Origin: Paraoerskovia marina DSM 21750 | GTDB lineage: Bacteria; Actinomycetota; Actinomycetes; Actinomycetales; Cellulomonadaceae | Direction of reading: 5' to 3' | Length of the DNA stretch: 64,000 nt | Assembly (NCBI RefSeq): GCF_000701465.1 | Contig: NZ_KL370783.1 | Coordinates: 126,939 to 190,938, forward strand | The notes under the pieces: generated by a model | What the model was told of the DNA's origin: nothing | What the model saw: the letters and a program-made list of their open reading frames with translations, nothing else | Databases searched by the model: none | In this document: piece by piece, positions 17,665 to 26,651 of the stretch | Layout of the letters: every line of letters begins with the position of its first letter | How positions within the stretch are numbered: position 1 is the first letter of the stretch | Translations under genes and position numbers: made by a program

Positions 17665-18090
17665 ATGACGACACGGTTGAACCCCTATCTCCAGTTCGAC
17701 GGCACCGCGCGCGACGCCGTCACGCTCTATCAGCGGGTCTTCGGCGGAGACGTCGAGCTCAGCACGTTCGGCGAGGCGGGTCTCAGCGACGACCCCGCTG
17801 CGCGCGACAAGATCATGCACGCGATGCTGACGACCCCCGGCGGGCTCGTGCTCATGTGCTCCGACACACCCCCGGGCATGCAGCACGCACCGTTCACCGG
17901 GTCCGCCGCGGTCTCGCTCAGCGGGGACGACGACGCCGAGCTGCGCGGGTTCTGGGCCGGCCTCGCCGACGGTGGCACCGTCACGCTTCCGCTCGAGGTG
18001 GCCCCGTGGGGCGACGCGTTCGGGATGTGCGTCGACCGCTTCGGGGTGCACTGGATGGTCAACATCGCCGGGGCTCCGACCCCCGGCTGA
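17665..18090 (+). CDS. VOC/PhnB-like glyoxalase-fold protein
   Basis: 141 aa. The start NPYLQFDGTARDAVTLYQRVFGG and the end WGDAFGMCVDRFGVHWMVNI are typical of the PhnB-like group of the vicinal oxygen chelate fold (two beta-alpha-beta-beta-beta modules). Function in the group is mostly unknown; some members are metal-dependent enzymes and others bind drugs. The ATG is 6 nt after TAGTCT, so the mRNA is probably leaderless. Confidence 0.85.
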   Translation: MTTRLNPYLQFDGTARDAVTLYQRVFGGDVELSTFGEAGLSDDPAARDKIMHAMLTTPGGLVLMCSDTPPGMQHAPFTGSAAVSLSGDDDAELRGFWAGLADGGTVTLPLEVAPWGDAFGMCVDRFGVHWMVNIAGAPTPG

Positions 18091-18100
18091 CACGTTCGCG

Positions 18101-18337
18101 CTAAGGCATTCCGTGGCGCTGGGCCCACGTGATCGCGTCCGCCCGGCTCGAGACGCCGAGCTTGCGGTAGACGCTGCGGACCTGCGACTTGACGGTGTTG
18201 CGGGTGACGTACAGCGTCGAGGCGATCTGCTCCAACGTGGCGTCATCCGACAGGTGTGACAGGACGACGCGCTCGCGGCGCGTCAGGTGGTTCGCTCCCC
18301 CGGGTGCGGCTGCGGGCCCGTGATCGACGACGGTCAT
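18101..18337 (-). CDS. Orphan LuxR-type HTH protein
   Basis: 78 aa consisting almost only of a GerE/LuxR DNA-binding domain: LTRRERVVLSHLSDDATLEQ, then IASTLYVTRNTVKSQVRSVY and RKLGVSSRADAI. There is no receiver or sensor domain and no sign of a truncated upstream part, since the 5' region contains stops. Stand-alone LuxR HTH proteins can act as constitutive or partner-dependent regulators. A possible target is the inverted repeat at 18459-18474 in its own upstream region (inference). It is convergent with the VOC gene, 10 bp apart. Confidence 0.8.
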   Translation of the reverse strand: MTVVDHGPAAAPGGANHLTRRERVVLSHLSDDATLEQIASTLYVTRNTVKSQVRSVYRKLGVSSRADAITWAQRHGMP

Positions 18338-18458
18338 CTCTCCTCCAGACCGGGCACCCCGCTTCTTGAGGCGCCCATGTTCGATGTTTCTACGGATGGA
18401 GAGGGCCGTCCACTCGGTTTATGACGCGAAACTCCACATCGAATCCACATTCGTCCCA

Positions 18459-18474
18459 CACTGTGGACACAGTG
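18459..18474. promoter_or_regulatory. Inverted repeat upstream of the LuxR HTH gene
   Basis: CACTGTG-GA-CACAGTG, perfect 7-bp arms, about 120 bp before the LuxR start. It is adjacent to a direct repeat TCCACAT(C/T)CG at about 18433-18452. A candidate operator. Confidence 0.4.
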
Positions 18475-18500
18475 GTGCCGTTTCCCTGCGTCGACGCAGA

Positions 18501-18542
18501 TGAGAGGCCATACCGGTACGCATGCACCAGTATGGCCTCTCA
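18501..18542 (-). terminator. Terminator of the gcv operon
   Basis: A perfect 13-bp stem TGAGAGGCCATAC/GTATGGCCTCTCA (18501-18513 with 18530-18542) and a 16-nt loop lie 28 bp beyond the gcvH stop. Confidence 0.75.
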
Positions 18543-18570
18543 GGGAAAACTCAGAGTCGCGCGAGCGGCA

Positions 18571-18942
18571 TCAGCCGCCGATGAGCTCCGTGTACTGCGC
18601 GGGGGTCAGGGTGGGCCCGGTCTCCGTGACCGTGATCTTGACGAGCCACCCGGCCCCGTACGGGTCGGAGCCGACGGTCTCCGGGGCGTCGACCACGGAG
18701 TCGTTCACCTCGGCGACCGTCCCGGTGACCGGCGAGTAGAGCTCCGAGACCGACTTGGTGGACTCGACCTCGCCGAAGACCTCCCCGGCCGTGACGGCGG
18801 TGCCGACCTCGGGCAGCTCGACGTAGACGATGTCGCCGAGGGCCTCGGCGGCGTTGGCGGTGATCCCGACGGTGGCGGGCGTGCCGTCGTCGAGCCACTC
18901 GTGCTCGGCGGTGTAGATCAGGTTCTCGGGGACGTTCGACAT
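18571..18942 (-). CDS. gcvH: Glycine cleavage system H protein
   Basis: 123 aa lipoyl carrier of the glycine cleavage complex. The lipoylated residue is Lys63 in [15 protein letters not shown]. The surrounding TAEHEWL and [19 protein letters not shown] are highly conserved. It shuttles the aminomethyl group from glycine between the P, T and L proteins. It is the last gene of gcvP-gcvT-gcvH on the minus strand, 53 bp after gcvT. The L protein and lipoate ligase are not in the window. Confidence 0.97.
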   Translation of the reverse strand: MSNVPENLIYTAEHEWLDDGTPATVGITANAAEALGDIVYVELPEVGTAVTAGEVFGEVESTKSVSELYSPVTGTVAEVNDSVVDAPETVGSDPYGAGWLVKITVTETGPTLTPAQYTELIGG

Positions 18943-18995
18943 CGGGGACTCCTCAGGTTCTGGGGGTGGACGGAGGCGGGCGCGGCGGGCGCCCG

Positions 18996-20147
18996 TCAGG
19001 AGGTGGGGCGGACGTAGGCGCGCAGCGGGGCCACCACGAAGGGCTCCTGGCGTCCGCGCACGTCCACGGCGAGCTCGGTGCCCTCGGCCGAGAACTCCGG
19101 GGTCACGTACGCCATCGCGATCGGGTGCCCGAGCGTGGGCGAGGGCGCACCGGAGGTCACGGAACCGATGACCGTGCCCGCGCCCGGGAGCACGACGTCG
19201 TAGCCCGCCCGCGCAGGACGGCGTGCGGTTCCCCGCAGGCCGACCAGCACGCGGGCCGGTGCCGACTGACGCCGTGACTCGAGGGCGGCACGGCCGACGA
19301 ACGGCAGCGGCGCACCGGCGTCGTCCGTCTTCTCCAGCTTGACGACCCGACCCAGGCCCGCCTCGTACGGCGTCGTGGTCGTGTCGAGCTCGTGGCCGTA
19401 CAGGGGCATGCCGGCCTCGAGGCGGAGCGAGTCCCGGGCGCTGAGCCCGGCCGGGACCAGCCCGAACGGCTGACCGGCCTCGAGCAGGGCGGCCCAGACC
19501 TCGGCGGCCTGCTCGACGGGGACGAACAGCTCGAACCCGTCCTCGCCGGTGTACCCGGTGCGGGCCAGCAGCACCGTGGCTCCGGCGACCGTCGCGCGGG
19601 CGCTGGCGTAGTACGGCATCTCACGGACCGTGGGGACGTCCGCGGCCGCGGTGATGCTCGTGACGATCTCCTCGGCGCGCGGCCCCTGGACGGCGACCAG
19701 CGCGGTCTCCTCCGAGCGGTCGACGACGACGGCGTCGAAGCCCTCGACGCGCTCGGTCAGGGCCGTGAGCACGACCTCGACGTTGGAGGCGTTCGCGACG
19801 ACGACGAAGTGGTCGTTGTCCAGGCGGTAGACGACGAGGTCGTCGAGCACCGAGCCGTCCTCGGCGCAGATCATCGTGTACCGGGCGCGGCCGGTCTTGA
19901 CGGCACTCAGGTTGCCCACGAGCGCGTAGTCGAGCGCGGCGGCGGCCTGCGGGCCGGACACCTCGATCTCCCCCATGTGGGAGAGGTCGAAGAGACCGGC
20001 GGCCTCGCGGACGGCGCGGTGCTCGGCGATGTCCGAGTCGTAGCGCAGCGGCATCTGCCAGCCGCCGAAGCCGGTCAGCGCCGCGCCGAGCGCGACGTGC
20101 TGCTCGTGGAGCGGGCTGGGGCGGTCGGTCGTCGAGTCGTTGCTCAT
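18996..20147 (-). CDS. gcvT: Glycine cleavage system T protein (aminomethyltransferase)
   Basis: 383 aa from ATG 20147, with GAGG upstream; longer readings begin inside the gcvP tail. The folate-binding T-protein fold is clear: [44 protein letters not shown], and the C-terminal barrel with [21 protein letters not shown]. It releases ammonia from the aminomethyl-H protein and makes 5,10-methylene-THF, which can feed MetF. It lies 37 bp downstream of gcvP in the same operon. Confidence 0.97.
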   Translation of the reverse strand: MSNDSTTDRPSPLHEQHVALGAALTGFGGWQMPLRYDSDIAEHRAVREAAGLFDLSHMGEIEVSGPQAAAALDYALVGNLSAVKTGRARYTMICAEDGSVLDDLVVYRLDNDHFVVVANASNVEVVLTALTERVEGFDAVVVDRSEETALVAVQGPRAEEIVTSITAAADVPTVREMPYYASARATVAGATVLLARTGYTGEDGFELFVPVEQAAEVWAALLEAGQPFGLVPAGLSARDSLRLEAGMPLYGHELDTTTTPYEAGLGRVVKLEKTDDAGAPLPFVGRAALESRRQSAPARVLVGLRGTARRPARAGYDVVLPGAGTVIGSVTSGAPSPTLGHPIAMAYVTPEFSAEGTELAVDVRGRQEPFVVAPLRAYVRPTS

Positions 20148-20184
20148 ACGTCGATCCTCTCGTATCTCTGGCCGGGGCTGCCGG

Positions 20185-23109
20185 TCAGACGGTCTCGTAC
20201 TCGGACAGCGGCGGGCACGAGCACTGGAGGTTCCGGTCCCCCGCGGCACCGTCGATGCGGCGCACCGGCGGCCAGTACTTGCTCGCGCGCAGCGAGGCGA
20301 GCGGGTAGGCCGCCTGCTCGCGGGAGTACTTCTTGTCCCAGACGTCGGCGGTCACCGATGCGGCGGTGTGCGGGGCCCCGCGCAGCGGCGAGTCCTCGAC
20401 GGCCCACTCGCCGGCCGCGACCGCGTCGATCTCGCCACGGATCGCGATCATCGCGGCGACGAACCGCTCGAGCTCGCCGAGGTCCTCGGACTCGGTGGGC
20501 TCGACCATGAGGGTGCCGGGGACGGGGAAGCTCAGCGTCGGGGCGTGGAACCCGTAGTCCTGGAGGCGCTTGGCGACGTCCTCGGCGGTGACGCCGGTCT
20601 GCTTGGTCAGGTCGCGCAGGTCGAGGATGCACTCGTGCGCGACGAGGCCGTTGGGGCCCGTGTAGAGCACCGGGAAGTACTCGTGCAGGCGACGGGCGAC
20701 GTAGTTGGCCGTGAGCACGGCCGTCTCCGACGCCGCGGTGAGCCCGTCCGGTCCCATCAGGGCGAGGTAGGCGTAGGAGATGGGGAGGATGCCGGCCGAG
20801 CCGTAGGGTGCGGCCGAGACGGGCGTGCCGCCGGCCTCGGTGGCGACGAGCGACGTCGGGGATCCGGGCAGGAACGGCACGAGGTGCTCGGCCACGCCCA
20901 CCGGGCCGACGCCGGGGCCGCCGCCGCCGTGGGGGATGCAGAACGTCTTGTGCAGGTTGAGGTGCGAGACGTCGCCGCCGAACTCGCCCGGCCGGGCCAG
21001 GCCGACCAGCGCGTTGAGGTTGGCCCCGTCGATGTAGACCTGCCCGCCGGCGGCGTGCACGAGGTCGCAGACCTCGCGGACGTGCTCCTCGAAGACGCCG
21101 TGGGTCGAGGGGTAGGTGATCATGATCGCCGCGACGGCCGAGCCGTGCTGCTCCAGCTTGGCGCGCAGGTCGTCGAGCAGCACCTCGCCGTCGTCGGCCG
21201 TCGCCACGACGACGACACGGAGGCCCGCGAGCACCGCGGAGGCCGCGTTCGTCCCGTGCGCGGAGGCGGGGATGAGCACGATGTCGCGCTCGCCCTGGCC
21301 CTGGGACCGGTGGTAGTCCCGGATGGCGAGCAGACCGGCCAGCTCACCCTGCGAGCCCGCGTTCGGCTGCACCGAGACGGCCGCGTACCCGGTGATCTCG
21401 GCCAGGCGCGACTCGAGCGAGCTGATCATCTCGAGGTAGCCGGCGGCCTGCTCGGTCGGCACGTACGGGTGCACGTTCGCGAACTCCGGCCACGAGATGG
21501 CTTCCATCTCGACCGTGGCGTTGAGCTTCATGGTGCACGAGCCCAGCGGGATCATCGTGCGGTCGAGCGCCAGGTCCTTGTCCGCCAGACGGCGCAGGTA
21601 GCGCAGCATCGCGGTCTCGGAGCGGTGCTGGGAGAACACGGGGTGGGTGAGGAACTCCGAGGTCCGCGTCGCCCACTCGGGAAGAGCGGGTGCGGGCGCC
21701 GCTGCGGCGTCGTCGGCGGTCAGCACACCGAAGGCGGTGAGCACCGTCTCCAGGTCGGCGGCGGTCGTCGCCTCGCTGCAGGCCACCTGCACGTGGTCGG
21801 CGTCGGGCGCGTAGAGGTTGACCCCCCACTCGGCGGCCGCCGCGAGGATCCGCTGCGCGCGGCCGGGCACGCGGGTGCGCACGGTGTCGAAGAAGTCGTC
21901 GTGGACCACCTCGACGCCGCCGGCACGCAGGGCGTTCGCGAGAGTGACGGCCTGGCCGTGCACGCGCTGCGCGATCTCCGTGAGCCCCCGGGGGCCGTGG
22001 TAGACCGCGTACATCGACGCGACGATCGCGAGCAGCGCCTGCGCCGTGCAGATGTTGGACGTGGCCTTCTCGCGACGGATGTGCTGCTCGCGGGTCTGCA
22101 GGGCGAGGCGGTAGGCGACATCGCCGTCGGCGTCGACCGAAACCCCGACGATCCGGCCCGGCAGGGACCGCTCGAGCCCCTTGCGCACGCTCATGAACGC
22201 GGCGTGCGGGCCGCCGTAGAAGAGCGGGACACCGAAGCGCTGGGCCGAGCCGACGGCGATGTCGGCGCCGAGCTCCCCGGGCGGGGTGATCATCGTCAGC
22301 GCGAGCAGGTCGGTGGCGACGGTGACGAGCGCCCCGGCCTCCTTGACCTCCGCCACGAGACCGCGGACGTCCGCGATGCGGCCGGACGCCCCGACCTGCT
22401 GGACGACGACTCCCACGAGGGGACCTGCGTCGTCGGGAACCGGGACCGAGGCCAGCCCCTCGCTCACGTCCGCGACGACGACGGGCAGCCCTGCCGCCTC
22501 GGCGCGACCCTGCGCGACGGCGAGCGTCTGCGGGAAGAGGTCCGCGTCCAGGACGACGTACCCCGTCTTGGCCCGCGTGGCGCGCCACATCAGGGCGACG
22601 GCCTCGGCGACGGCGGTCGCCTCGTCGAGCAGCGAGGCCCCGGCGACCTCGAGCCCCGTGAGGTCGGAGACCGCCGTCTGGAAGTTCAGGAGCGCCTCGA
22701 GCCGGCCCTGGGAGATCTCCGGCTGGTACGGCGTGTAGGCGGTGTACCAGGCGGGCGACTCGAGCACGTTGCGGCGGATCACCGGCGGCGTGACGGTCCC
22801 CGAGTACCCGAGCCCGATCATCTGCGACTTGACCGTGTTGCGGCCCGCGAGCTCGCGGAGCTCGGCCAGCACCTCGGTCTCCGTCCGGGCGGCGGGCAGG
22901 TCCAGCGGCCGGTCGCTGCGGATGACGGCGGGCACGGCGGCGTCGACGAGCGCGTCGAGGCTGGGGTACCCGACCTCGTCGAGCATGCGCTGCGTGTCGC
23001 CGTCGACGCGCTGCTCGGTCTCGGTGCGCACGCCGCGCGGGCCGAGGTGGCGGAAGGCGAAGTGCTCGCGGTCGAACGCGCTGGAGGACGTCTGGTCCGG
23101 CTGGGTCAC
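20185..23109 (-). CDS. gcvP: Glycine dehydrogenase (decarboxylating), P protein
   Basis: 974 aa single-chain P protein (both halves fused, as in most bacteria with this length). The PLP lysine is at about residue 721 in [23 protein letters not shown] at the N-terminus and QPNAGSQGE in the second half are family signatures. It decarboxylates glycine and loads the aminomethyl group on GcvH. The start is ATG 23109. It is the first gene of the operon and is preceded by a tandem glycine riboswitch, so expression should rise with glycine. Confidence 0.97.
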   Translation of the reverse strand: MTQPDQTSSSAFDREHFAFRHLGPRGVRTETEQRVDGDTQRMLDEVGYPSLDALVDAAVPAVIRSDRPLDLPAARTETEVLAELRELAGRNTVKSQMIGLGYSGTVTPPVIRRNVLESPAWYTAYTPYQPEISQGRLEALLNFQTAVSDLTGLEVAGASLLDEATAVAEAVALMWRATRAKTGYVVLDADLFPQTLAVAQGRAEAAGLPVVVADVSEGLASVPVPDDAGPLVGVVVQQVGASGRIADVRGLVAEVKEAGALVTVATDLLALTMITPPGELGADIAVGSAQRFGVPLFYGGPHAAFMSVRKGLERSLPGRIVGVSVDADGDVAYRLALQTREQHIRREKATSNICTAQALLAIVASMYAVYHGPRGLTEIAQRVHGQAVTLANALRAGGVEVVHDDFFDTVRTRVPGRAQRILAAAAEWGVNLYAPDADHVQVACSEATTAADLETVLTAFGVLTADDAAAAPAPALPEWATRTSEFLTHPVFSQHRSETAMLRYLRRLADKDLALDRTMIPLGSCTMKLNATVEMEAISWPEFANVHPYVPTEQAAGYLEMISSLESRLAEITGYAAVSVQPNAGSQGELAGLLAIRDYHRSQGQGERDIVLIPASAHGTNAASAVLAGLRVVVVATADDGEVLLDDLRAKLEQHGSAVAAIMITYPSTHGVFEEHVREVCDLVHAAGGQVYIDGANLNALVGLARPGEFGGDVSHLNLHKTFCIPHGGGGPGVGPVGVAEHLVPFLPGSPTSLVATEAGGTPVSAAPYGSAGILPISYAYLALMGPDGLTAASETAVLTANYVARRLHEYFPVLYTGPNGLVAHECILDLRDLTKQTGVTAEDVAKRLQDYGFHAPTLSFPVPGTLMVEPTESEDLGELERFVAAMIAIRGEIDAVAAGEWAVEDSPLRGAPHTAASVTADVWDKKYSREQAAYPLASLRASKYWPPVRRIDGAAGDRNLQCSCPPLSEYETV

Positions 23110-23194
23110 GATGGGTCTCCGGGGAGTTCACGAGGGGACCGACCCCGTCCGGGGCCGACCTGTCCCTCCCCGCTCTGTCATCGGACCCGAGGGT

Positions 23195-23414
23195 CGACCT
23201 GAGAGTTTTGCTGGTCCGCAGTCTCCACGTTTCCGTGGACGGCGCGCGCCAACTTGCACCGTCGGTGGGTGCCCGTCACCGACCCGAGGGACGACGTCGC
23301 GCACCACTTTTCAGAGTTGCCTCGCCATGACGGTACGGGGGCCTGAGAGATTCCCGGGGAGGGATTGCTCCTTCGGCGCCGACCCGGTCACGTGGACCTG
23401 CCGGACTCTCCCGT
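23195..23414 (-). promoter_or_regulatory. Tandem glycine riboswitch
   Basis: Read on the minus strand, aptamer 1 (about 23414-23310) has GGGAGAGTCC, GCGCCGAAGGAGCAA, CTCTCAGGC and GGCAACTCTG in canonical order. Aptamer 2 (about 23300-23195) is more diverged but keeps CACCGACGGTGCAA and AACTCTCAGGTCGA. The element lies 86 nt before the gcvP ATG. Such riboswitches switch on glycine degradation when glycine is high. Confidence 0.88.
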
Positions 23415-23441
23415 CATGATTCGAACGGCGACTACCGGCCC

Positions 23442-23447
23442 AGTCTA
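23442..23447 (-). promoter_or_regulatory. Candidate -10 box of the gcv operon
   Basis: Minus-strand TAGACT about 28 nt before the riboswitch 5' end. No convincing -35 is seen. Confidence 0.4.
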
Positions 23448-23492
23448 GCGACCGAACGCCCGAGGTTCGTGGTCGTCCTGTGAAGGCTTGGG

Positions 23493-23720
23493 CTACTCCT
23501 GGTCCGGCGGCTGCGTCGCCGGGATCTGGCCGCTGGGCGGCGACGGGTCGGGGATGCGTCGTGCGCGACGCGCCCGTCGGGACCCGCGCCCGGTCTCGGC
23601 GGTCTTCCCGCCGGAGTCCTGCCCCTCGCCCGCGACCGAGGGTCGGTCCCCGAGCTGCGGGTCGATGCCCGTGCTCAGCTTCGCCTCGTCGAACAGCGGC
23701 GTGCCCGCGTCGTCTTTCAT
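23493..23720 (-). CDS. Hypothetical basic, disordered small protein
   Basis: 75 aa if started at ATG 23720; a GTG at 23780 would add 20 residues. It begins MKDDAGTPLFDEAKLSTGID, contains a basic patch GSRRARRARR and ends in a Pro-rich tail (PDPSPPSGQIP). There is no recognised domain, no membrane segment, and no clear ribosome-binding site. It may be real given its conserved-looking acidic start, or may be a chance reading. Confidence 0.35.
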   Translation of the reverse strand: MKDDAGTPLFDEAKLSTGIDPQLGDRPSVAGEGQDSGGKTAETGRGSRRARRARRIPDPSPPSGQIPATQPPDQE

Positions 23721-23823
23721 CCTTCGATCATGCGGGCGGTCACGAAAACACGCAGCCCGACGCGCGGTGTCTTCGCACACACCGCACGTCGGGCCAGGTC
23801 AGGCACAACGTACAAATCGAACG

Positions 23824-24342
23824 TTACTCGCAGGCGAACTCTTCGCCCTCGTAGACGAACGTGCCACCGCTGCCGTCGATGCAGTTCTCGATGTACAGGT
23901 CGACGACGCCGCCCATGACGGTGAAGATGAGGATCAGCGCGATCGTCGCCAGGATCGTGAAGATCGCCCCGAGGATGATGCCCGCGAGCGCCGGACCGTT
24001 CGAGAACCCGGCCTTCTTCGACTGCACGAACGCGACGATGCTGAGGACCAGGCCGACGATCGGCATGAAGAAGGCGAGGACGAGGCCGACGATGCCCATC
24101 GTCTTGCCCGGGACGCTCCCGCTCCGCGCGGGCTGCTGGCCGTAGGAGTCCGGGGTGCCGGGTGCCTGGGGATAGCCCGGCTGACCGTACGGGGCCGACT
24201 GCCCGTACTGACCGGGCTGGCCGGACTGGCCGTACTGCGGCGGGCCGGGCTGCGCGGGCTGCTGCCCGTACGCCGGTGGTGTCGACGAGTCGGGCTTCTG
24301 GCCGTCGGGGACTCCGTACGGGTCAGGGGTCTGTCCGCTCAT
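23824..24342 (-). CDS. DUF4190-like membrane protein with Gly/Pro/Gln/Tyr-rich tail
   Basis: 172 aa. The N-terminal about 80 residues are a disordered Q/P/G/Y repeat region (YGQQPAQPGPPQYGQSGQ type). Two membrane helices follow (about 85-107 and 120-145) with the DUF4190-like pattern GIVGLVLAFFMPIVGLVLSI and KAGFSNGPALAGIILG. A short extracytoplasmic tail has Cys151 and Cys171. The ATG has AAGGAG 4 nt upstream. Such proteins are common in actinobacteria and have no assigned role. It is the last gene before the exosortase locus on this strand. Confidence 0.75.
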   Translation of the reverse strand: MSGQTPDPYGVPDGQKPDSSTPPAYGQQPAQPGPPQYGQSGQPGQYGQSAPYGQPGYPQAPGTPDSYGQQPARSGSVPGKTMGIVGLVLAFFMPIVGLVLSIVAFVQSKKAGFSNGPALAGIILGAIFTILATIALILIFTVMGGVVDLYIENCIDGSGGTFVYEGEEFACE

Positions 24343-24456
24343 GATGCTCCTTGGTTCTCGGGCCGAATGTCGGCTCGCGACGGGTTCTTCGTCGCGAACC
24401 TAGCCCACTCGCGCCCGGTTGTCCGTCGTTCGACGACGGCGCGCGGCCGGCGACGT

Positions 24457-24984
24457 TCAGCGCGGCCGGCCGACGCGGATCGCGAACCGCATCATCGCCA
24501 CCACGAACGCGGCGACGACGAAGACTGCGCCGACCAGGTGGTGGCTGATCTCGAAGCCCTCGTCCCCCCACACCTGGTACGCGACGAGGACGCCCGCGTA
24601 CCGGACCATGTTGGCGACGAGGACGATCCCGAGCGCCTCACCGAGGCCGCCGAGCACGGCGCGGACCGGGAACCGGGCGAGGCCGAGCGTGACCGCACCG
24701 AGGACCAGGAGCGGGACGGCGAGGACGACGGTCGAGCACATGAACGTGATCTGCACACCGATGCTCTGGCCCGTCCCGCCGCCGATGGCGGCGATGTCCC
24801 CGATCGCGCGCGAGGTGCCGCCGGTCACCGGACCGGCGACCCACGCGAGCAGGCTCGCCTCTGCCGCCCGGACGGCTGCGGAGCGTGCCACGAGCAGCAC
24901 CGCGGCGCCGAGGACCGCCGCTGCGCCGAGCACGCGCGCCGGGTTGCTCACGTGCGCCGGTGCGGGCAGCGCGGCGGCGGTCAC
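24457..24984 (-). CDS. Exosortase/archaeosortase-family protein
   Basis: 175 aa, about five or six hydrophobic helices. The three invariant residues of the family are in the right order on predicted helices: Cys83 in QITFMCSTVVLA, Arg128 in VANMVRYAG and His148/His149 in FEISHHLVG. Exosortases cleave C-terminal sorting signals of exported proteins (PEP-CTERM and related), acting in the membrane by a transpeptidase-like mechanism. Its start overlaps the glycosyltransferase stop by 4 bp (GTGA). The pairing resembles the XrtG-type systems of Gram-positive bacteria, where a glycosyltransferase is adjacent. The subfamily is not assigned here. Likely substrates are the two upstream proteins with a short membrane helix and Arg tail. 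Confidence 0.72.
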   Translation of the reverse strand: MTAAALPAPAHVSNPARVLGAAAVLGAAVLLVARSAAVRAAEASLLAWVAGPVTGGTSRAIGDIAAIGGGTGQSIGVQITFMCSTVVLAVPLLVLGAVTLGLARFPVRAVLGGLGEALGIVLVANMVRYAGVLVAYQVWGDEGFEISHHLVGAVFVVAAFVVAMMRFAIRVGRPR

Positions 24985-26462
24985 GCGGCCCGCCAGGCGT
25001 CGAGCTCGATCACGTCCGCGTCAGCGCCTCCGGCCCCGGGAAGCGCGGGAGACCTGGCAGTCGCGCCGGCGGGCTTCACCGCGCGTGCCTGGTCCAGGAC
25101 AGCGGCCTGCACCCCGGCCCCGACGCGTGCGGTCTTCTCCCAGCCCGAGTGACCGCGCAGCACACGCCCTGCGGCGCGGACGAGCACGGGGTAGGTCGTG
25201 TAGGAGTAGAGCCAGTACCCGAACCCGCGGACGACGGCACGCCCGATGCTCGAGTCCGGGTCGTCCCGGGACCGGTAGACGAACGCCCAGAGCACGAACG
25301 GGCCGATGCCGGTGAGCATCGTCAGCGGCACGAGCCACCATGCGGCGGCGAGGAGGGTGGCCGTCGTGTGCGTGGCCACCGCGCCGGTGACGACGAAGGC
25401 GGCGATCACCGGCCAGATCACGACCCCGAGCAGGCCGAGCCACGGGATCGAGAGGAAGTAGAGGCTCTCGACGACGCCCGCGTTGGTGAATCCGGGCGAT
25501 GCGACGATCTTCGGCGCGTACGCCGCGCACTGCATCCCGCCCTGGGTCCAGCGCGTGCGCTGGCGCAGGTACGGGCACATGGCGGGCAGCGCCTCCTGCC
25601 GCACGACGGCGTCGTGGACGTAGCGGGTGCGGTACCCGGCGAGCATCGTGTGGATGCCGAGCTCGTAGTCCTCCAGGAGCGCTCCGTGCCACGGCTCGCC
25701 GTACGTCTCGCCGATCGCGTCGAGCGCCACGAGCCGGGTGAACTGACCGTTGCCGCCCATGCCCGCCGAGGCGGTGCGCAGCCGCAGGGTCTGCATCGCG
25801 GCGATCGTGGTGCGGAACTCGATGTCCTGGCTCCGCAGCAGCCACCGGGCGCGGGCGTTGCGGAGCCAGGCCCGCACACCCGTGCCCGCGTGCATCTTTC
25901 GGCCGGTGTTGTTCATCGCGACCGACGCCTGGGCGGCGCCGACCTCGGGGTCGAGGAAGACGTCCTTTCCGCTCATGTGCTCGAGCGCCCCGGGGACGAG
26001 CTCGCCGTCGGCGTCGATCACCCCGACGACGACCCGGTCGTCGGAGACGCCGGAGAGCTCGTCTCCGGCGGTCGCCCGCCAGGCGTGCAGGGCGTGGTAG
26101 GCGGCGTTGAGGGCCGCGCCCTTGCCCTGTCGCGCGTCAGGTCGTCGGCGCTCGACGAGGTGGACGCGGGGGTGCGCGGATGCCCACCTCGAGACGATCT
26201 GCGGCGTCGCGTCGTCGCTCGCGTCGTCGATCACCCACACGTGCACGGACGGGAAGTCCCGCGTGAAGCGCGTGAGGGTCTCGTCGATCACGAGCTCCTC
26301 GTCGAGGCAGGGCACGAACATGTGCCACTCGAAGAGGTGCGCCAGCCCGCGCCGTGCACGCCGTCGTCCCAGGAACGGGACGAGGATCAGCGTGACGTAC
26401 GCGAGGAACATGACCAGCAGGACGAATCCGACGACGTTGACCGTGGTCTCGAGGGTGGACAT
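24981..26462 (-). CDS. GT2-family membrane glycosyltransferase
   Basis: 493 aa. An N-terminal helix (about 8-30) precedes a GT-A domain with VPCLDEE, VWVIDDASDD, the metal-binding DAD in VVGVIDADGELV, LLEDYELG and the QxxRW motif in LRQRTRWTQGG. Three or four C-terminal helices from about residue 320 form a membrane pore-like region, as in processive synthases and polyprenol-dependent transferases. It probably makes or extrudes a surface glycan. Its coupling to the exosortase gene suggests that processed surface proteins receive or bind this glycan (inference). It is preceded by 9 bp from the 51-residue protein gene. Confidence 0.88.
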   Translation of the reverse strand: MSTLETTVNVVGFVLLVMFLAYVTLILVPFLGRRRARRGLAHLFEWHMFVPCLDEELVIDETLTRFTRDFPSVHVWVIDDASDDATPQIVSRWASAHPRVHLVERRRPDARQGKGAALNAAYHALHAWRATAGDELSGVSDDRVVVGVIDADGELVPGALEHMSGKDVFLDPEVGAAQASVAMNNTGRKMHAGTGVRAWLRNARARWLLRSQDIEFRTTIAAMQTLRLRTASAGMGGNGQFTRLVALDAIGETYGEPWHGALLEDYELGIHTMLAGYRTRYVHDAVVRQEALPAMCPYLRQRTRWTQGGMQCAAYAPKIVASPGFTNAGVVESLYFLSIPWLGLLGVVIWPVIAAFVVTGAVATHTTATLLAAAWWLVPLTMLTGIGPFVLWAFVYRSRDDPDSSIGRAVVRGFGYWLYSYTTYPVLVRAAGRVLRGHSGWEKTARVGAGVQAAVLDQARAVKPAGATARSPALPGAGGADADVIELDAWRAA

Positions 26463-26471
26463 CGGTACGTC

Positions 26472-26627
26472 CTACCGTTGACGACGCGCGAGTCGCGCCG
26501 AGCGGTAGACGAGAAGCGCGCCGACGGCGAGCAGGACGACGGCGAGGACGACGGCCAGGGAGGTCGCTCCCGTGGCCGCGAGCGTGCCCGCGGTGGTGCC
26601 GGCGGCACCGGCTGCGGTCTTGTACAT
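26472..26627 (-). CDS. 51-residue minimal sorting-signal protein
   Basis: 51 aa. The ATG at 26627 has AGGAGACC before it. The whole protein is an Ala/Gly/Thr-rich head (MYKTAAGAAGTTAG), the pentapeptide LAATG at residues 16-20, one hydrophobic helix (22-41) and a basic tail ending RLARRQR. That is the layout of a C-terminal sorting signal without a mature domain. LAATG fits the LAXTG signal known for class E sortases, while adjacency to an exosortase suggests that enzyme instead. It lies between the DUF11 protein and the glycosyltransferase in one transcription unit. It might be an anchor subunit, a glycan acceptor or a regulator; the function is unknown. Confidence 0.6.
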   Translation of the reverse strand: MYKTAAGAAGTTAGTLAATGATSLAVVLAVVLLAVGALLVYRSARLARRQR

Positions 26628-26651
26628 GAGGTCTCCTGATCCGTGTCGCGC

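Noticed and set aside
20140..23202. A 1020-codon plus-strand open frame over gcvP
   Set aside because: It is the complement of an unmistakable P protein with a conserved PLP site; no recognisable protein is encoded by the plus strand.
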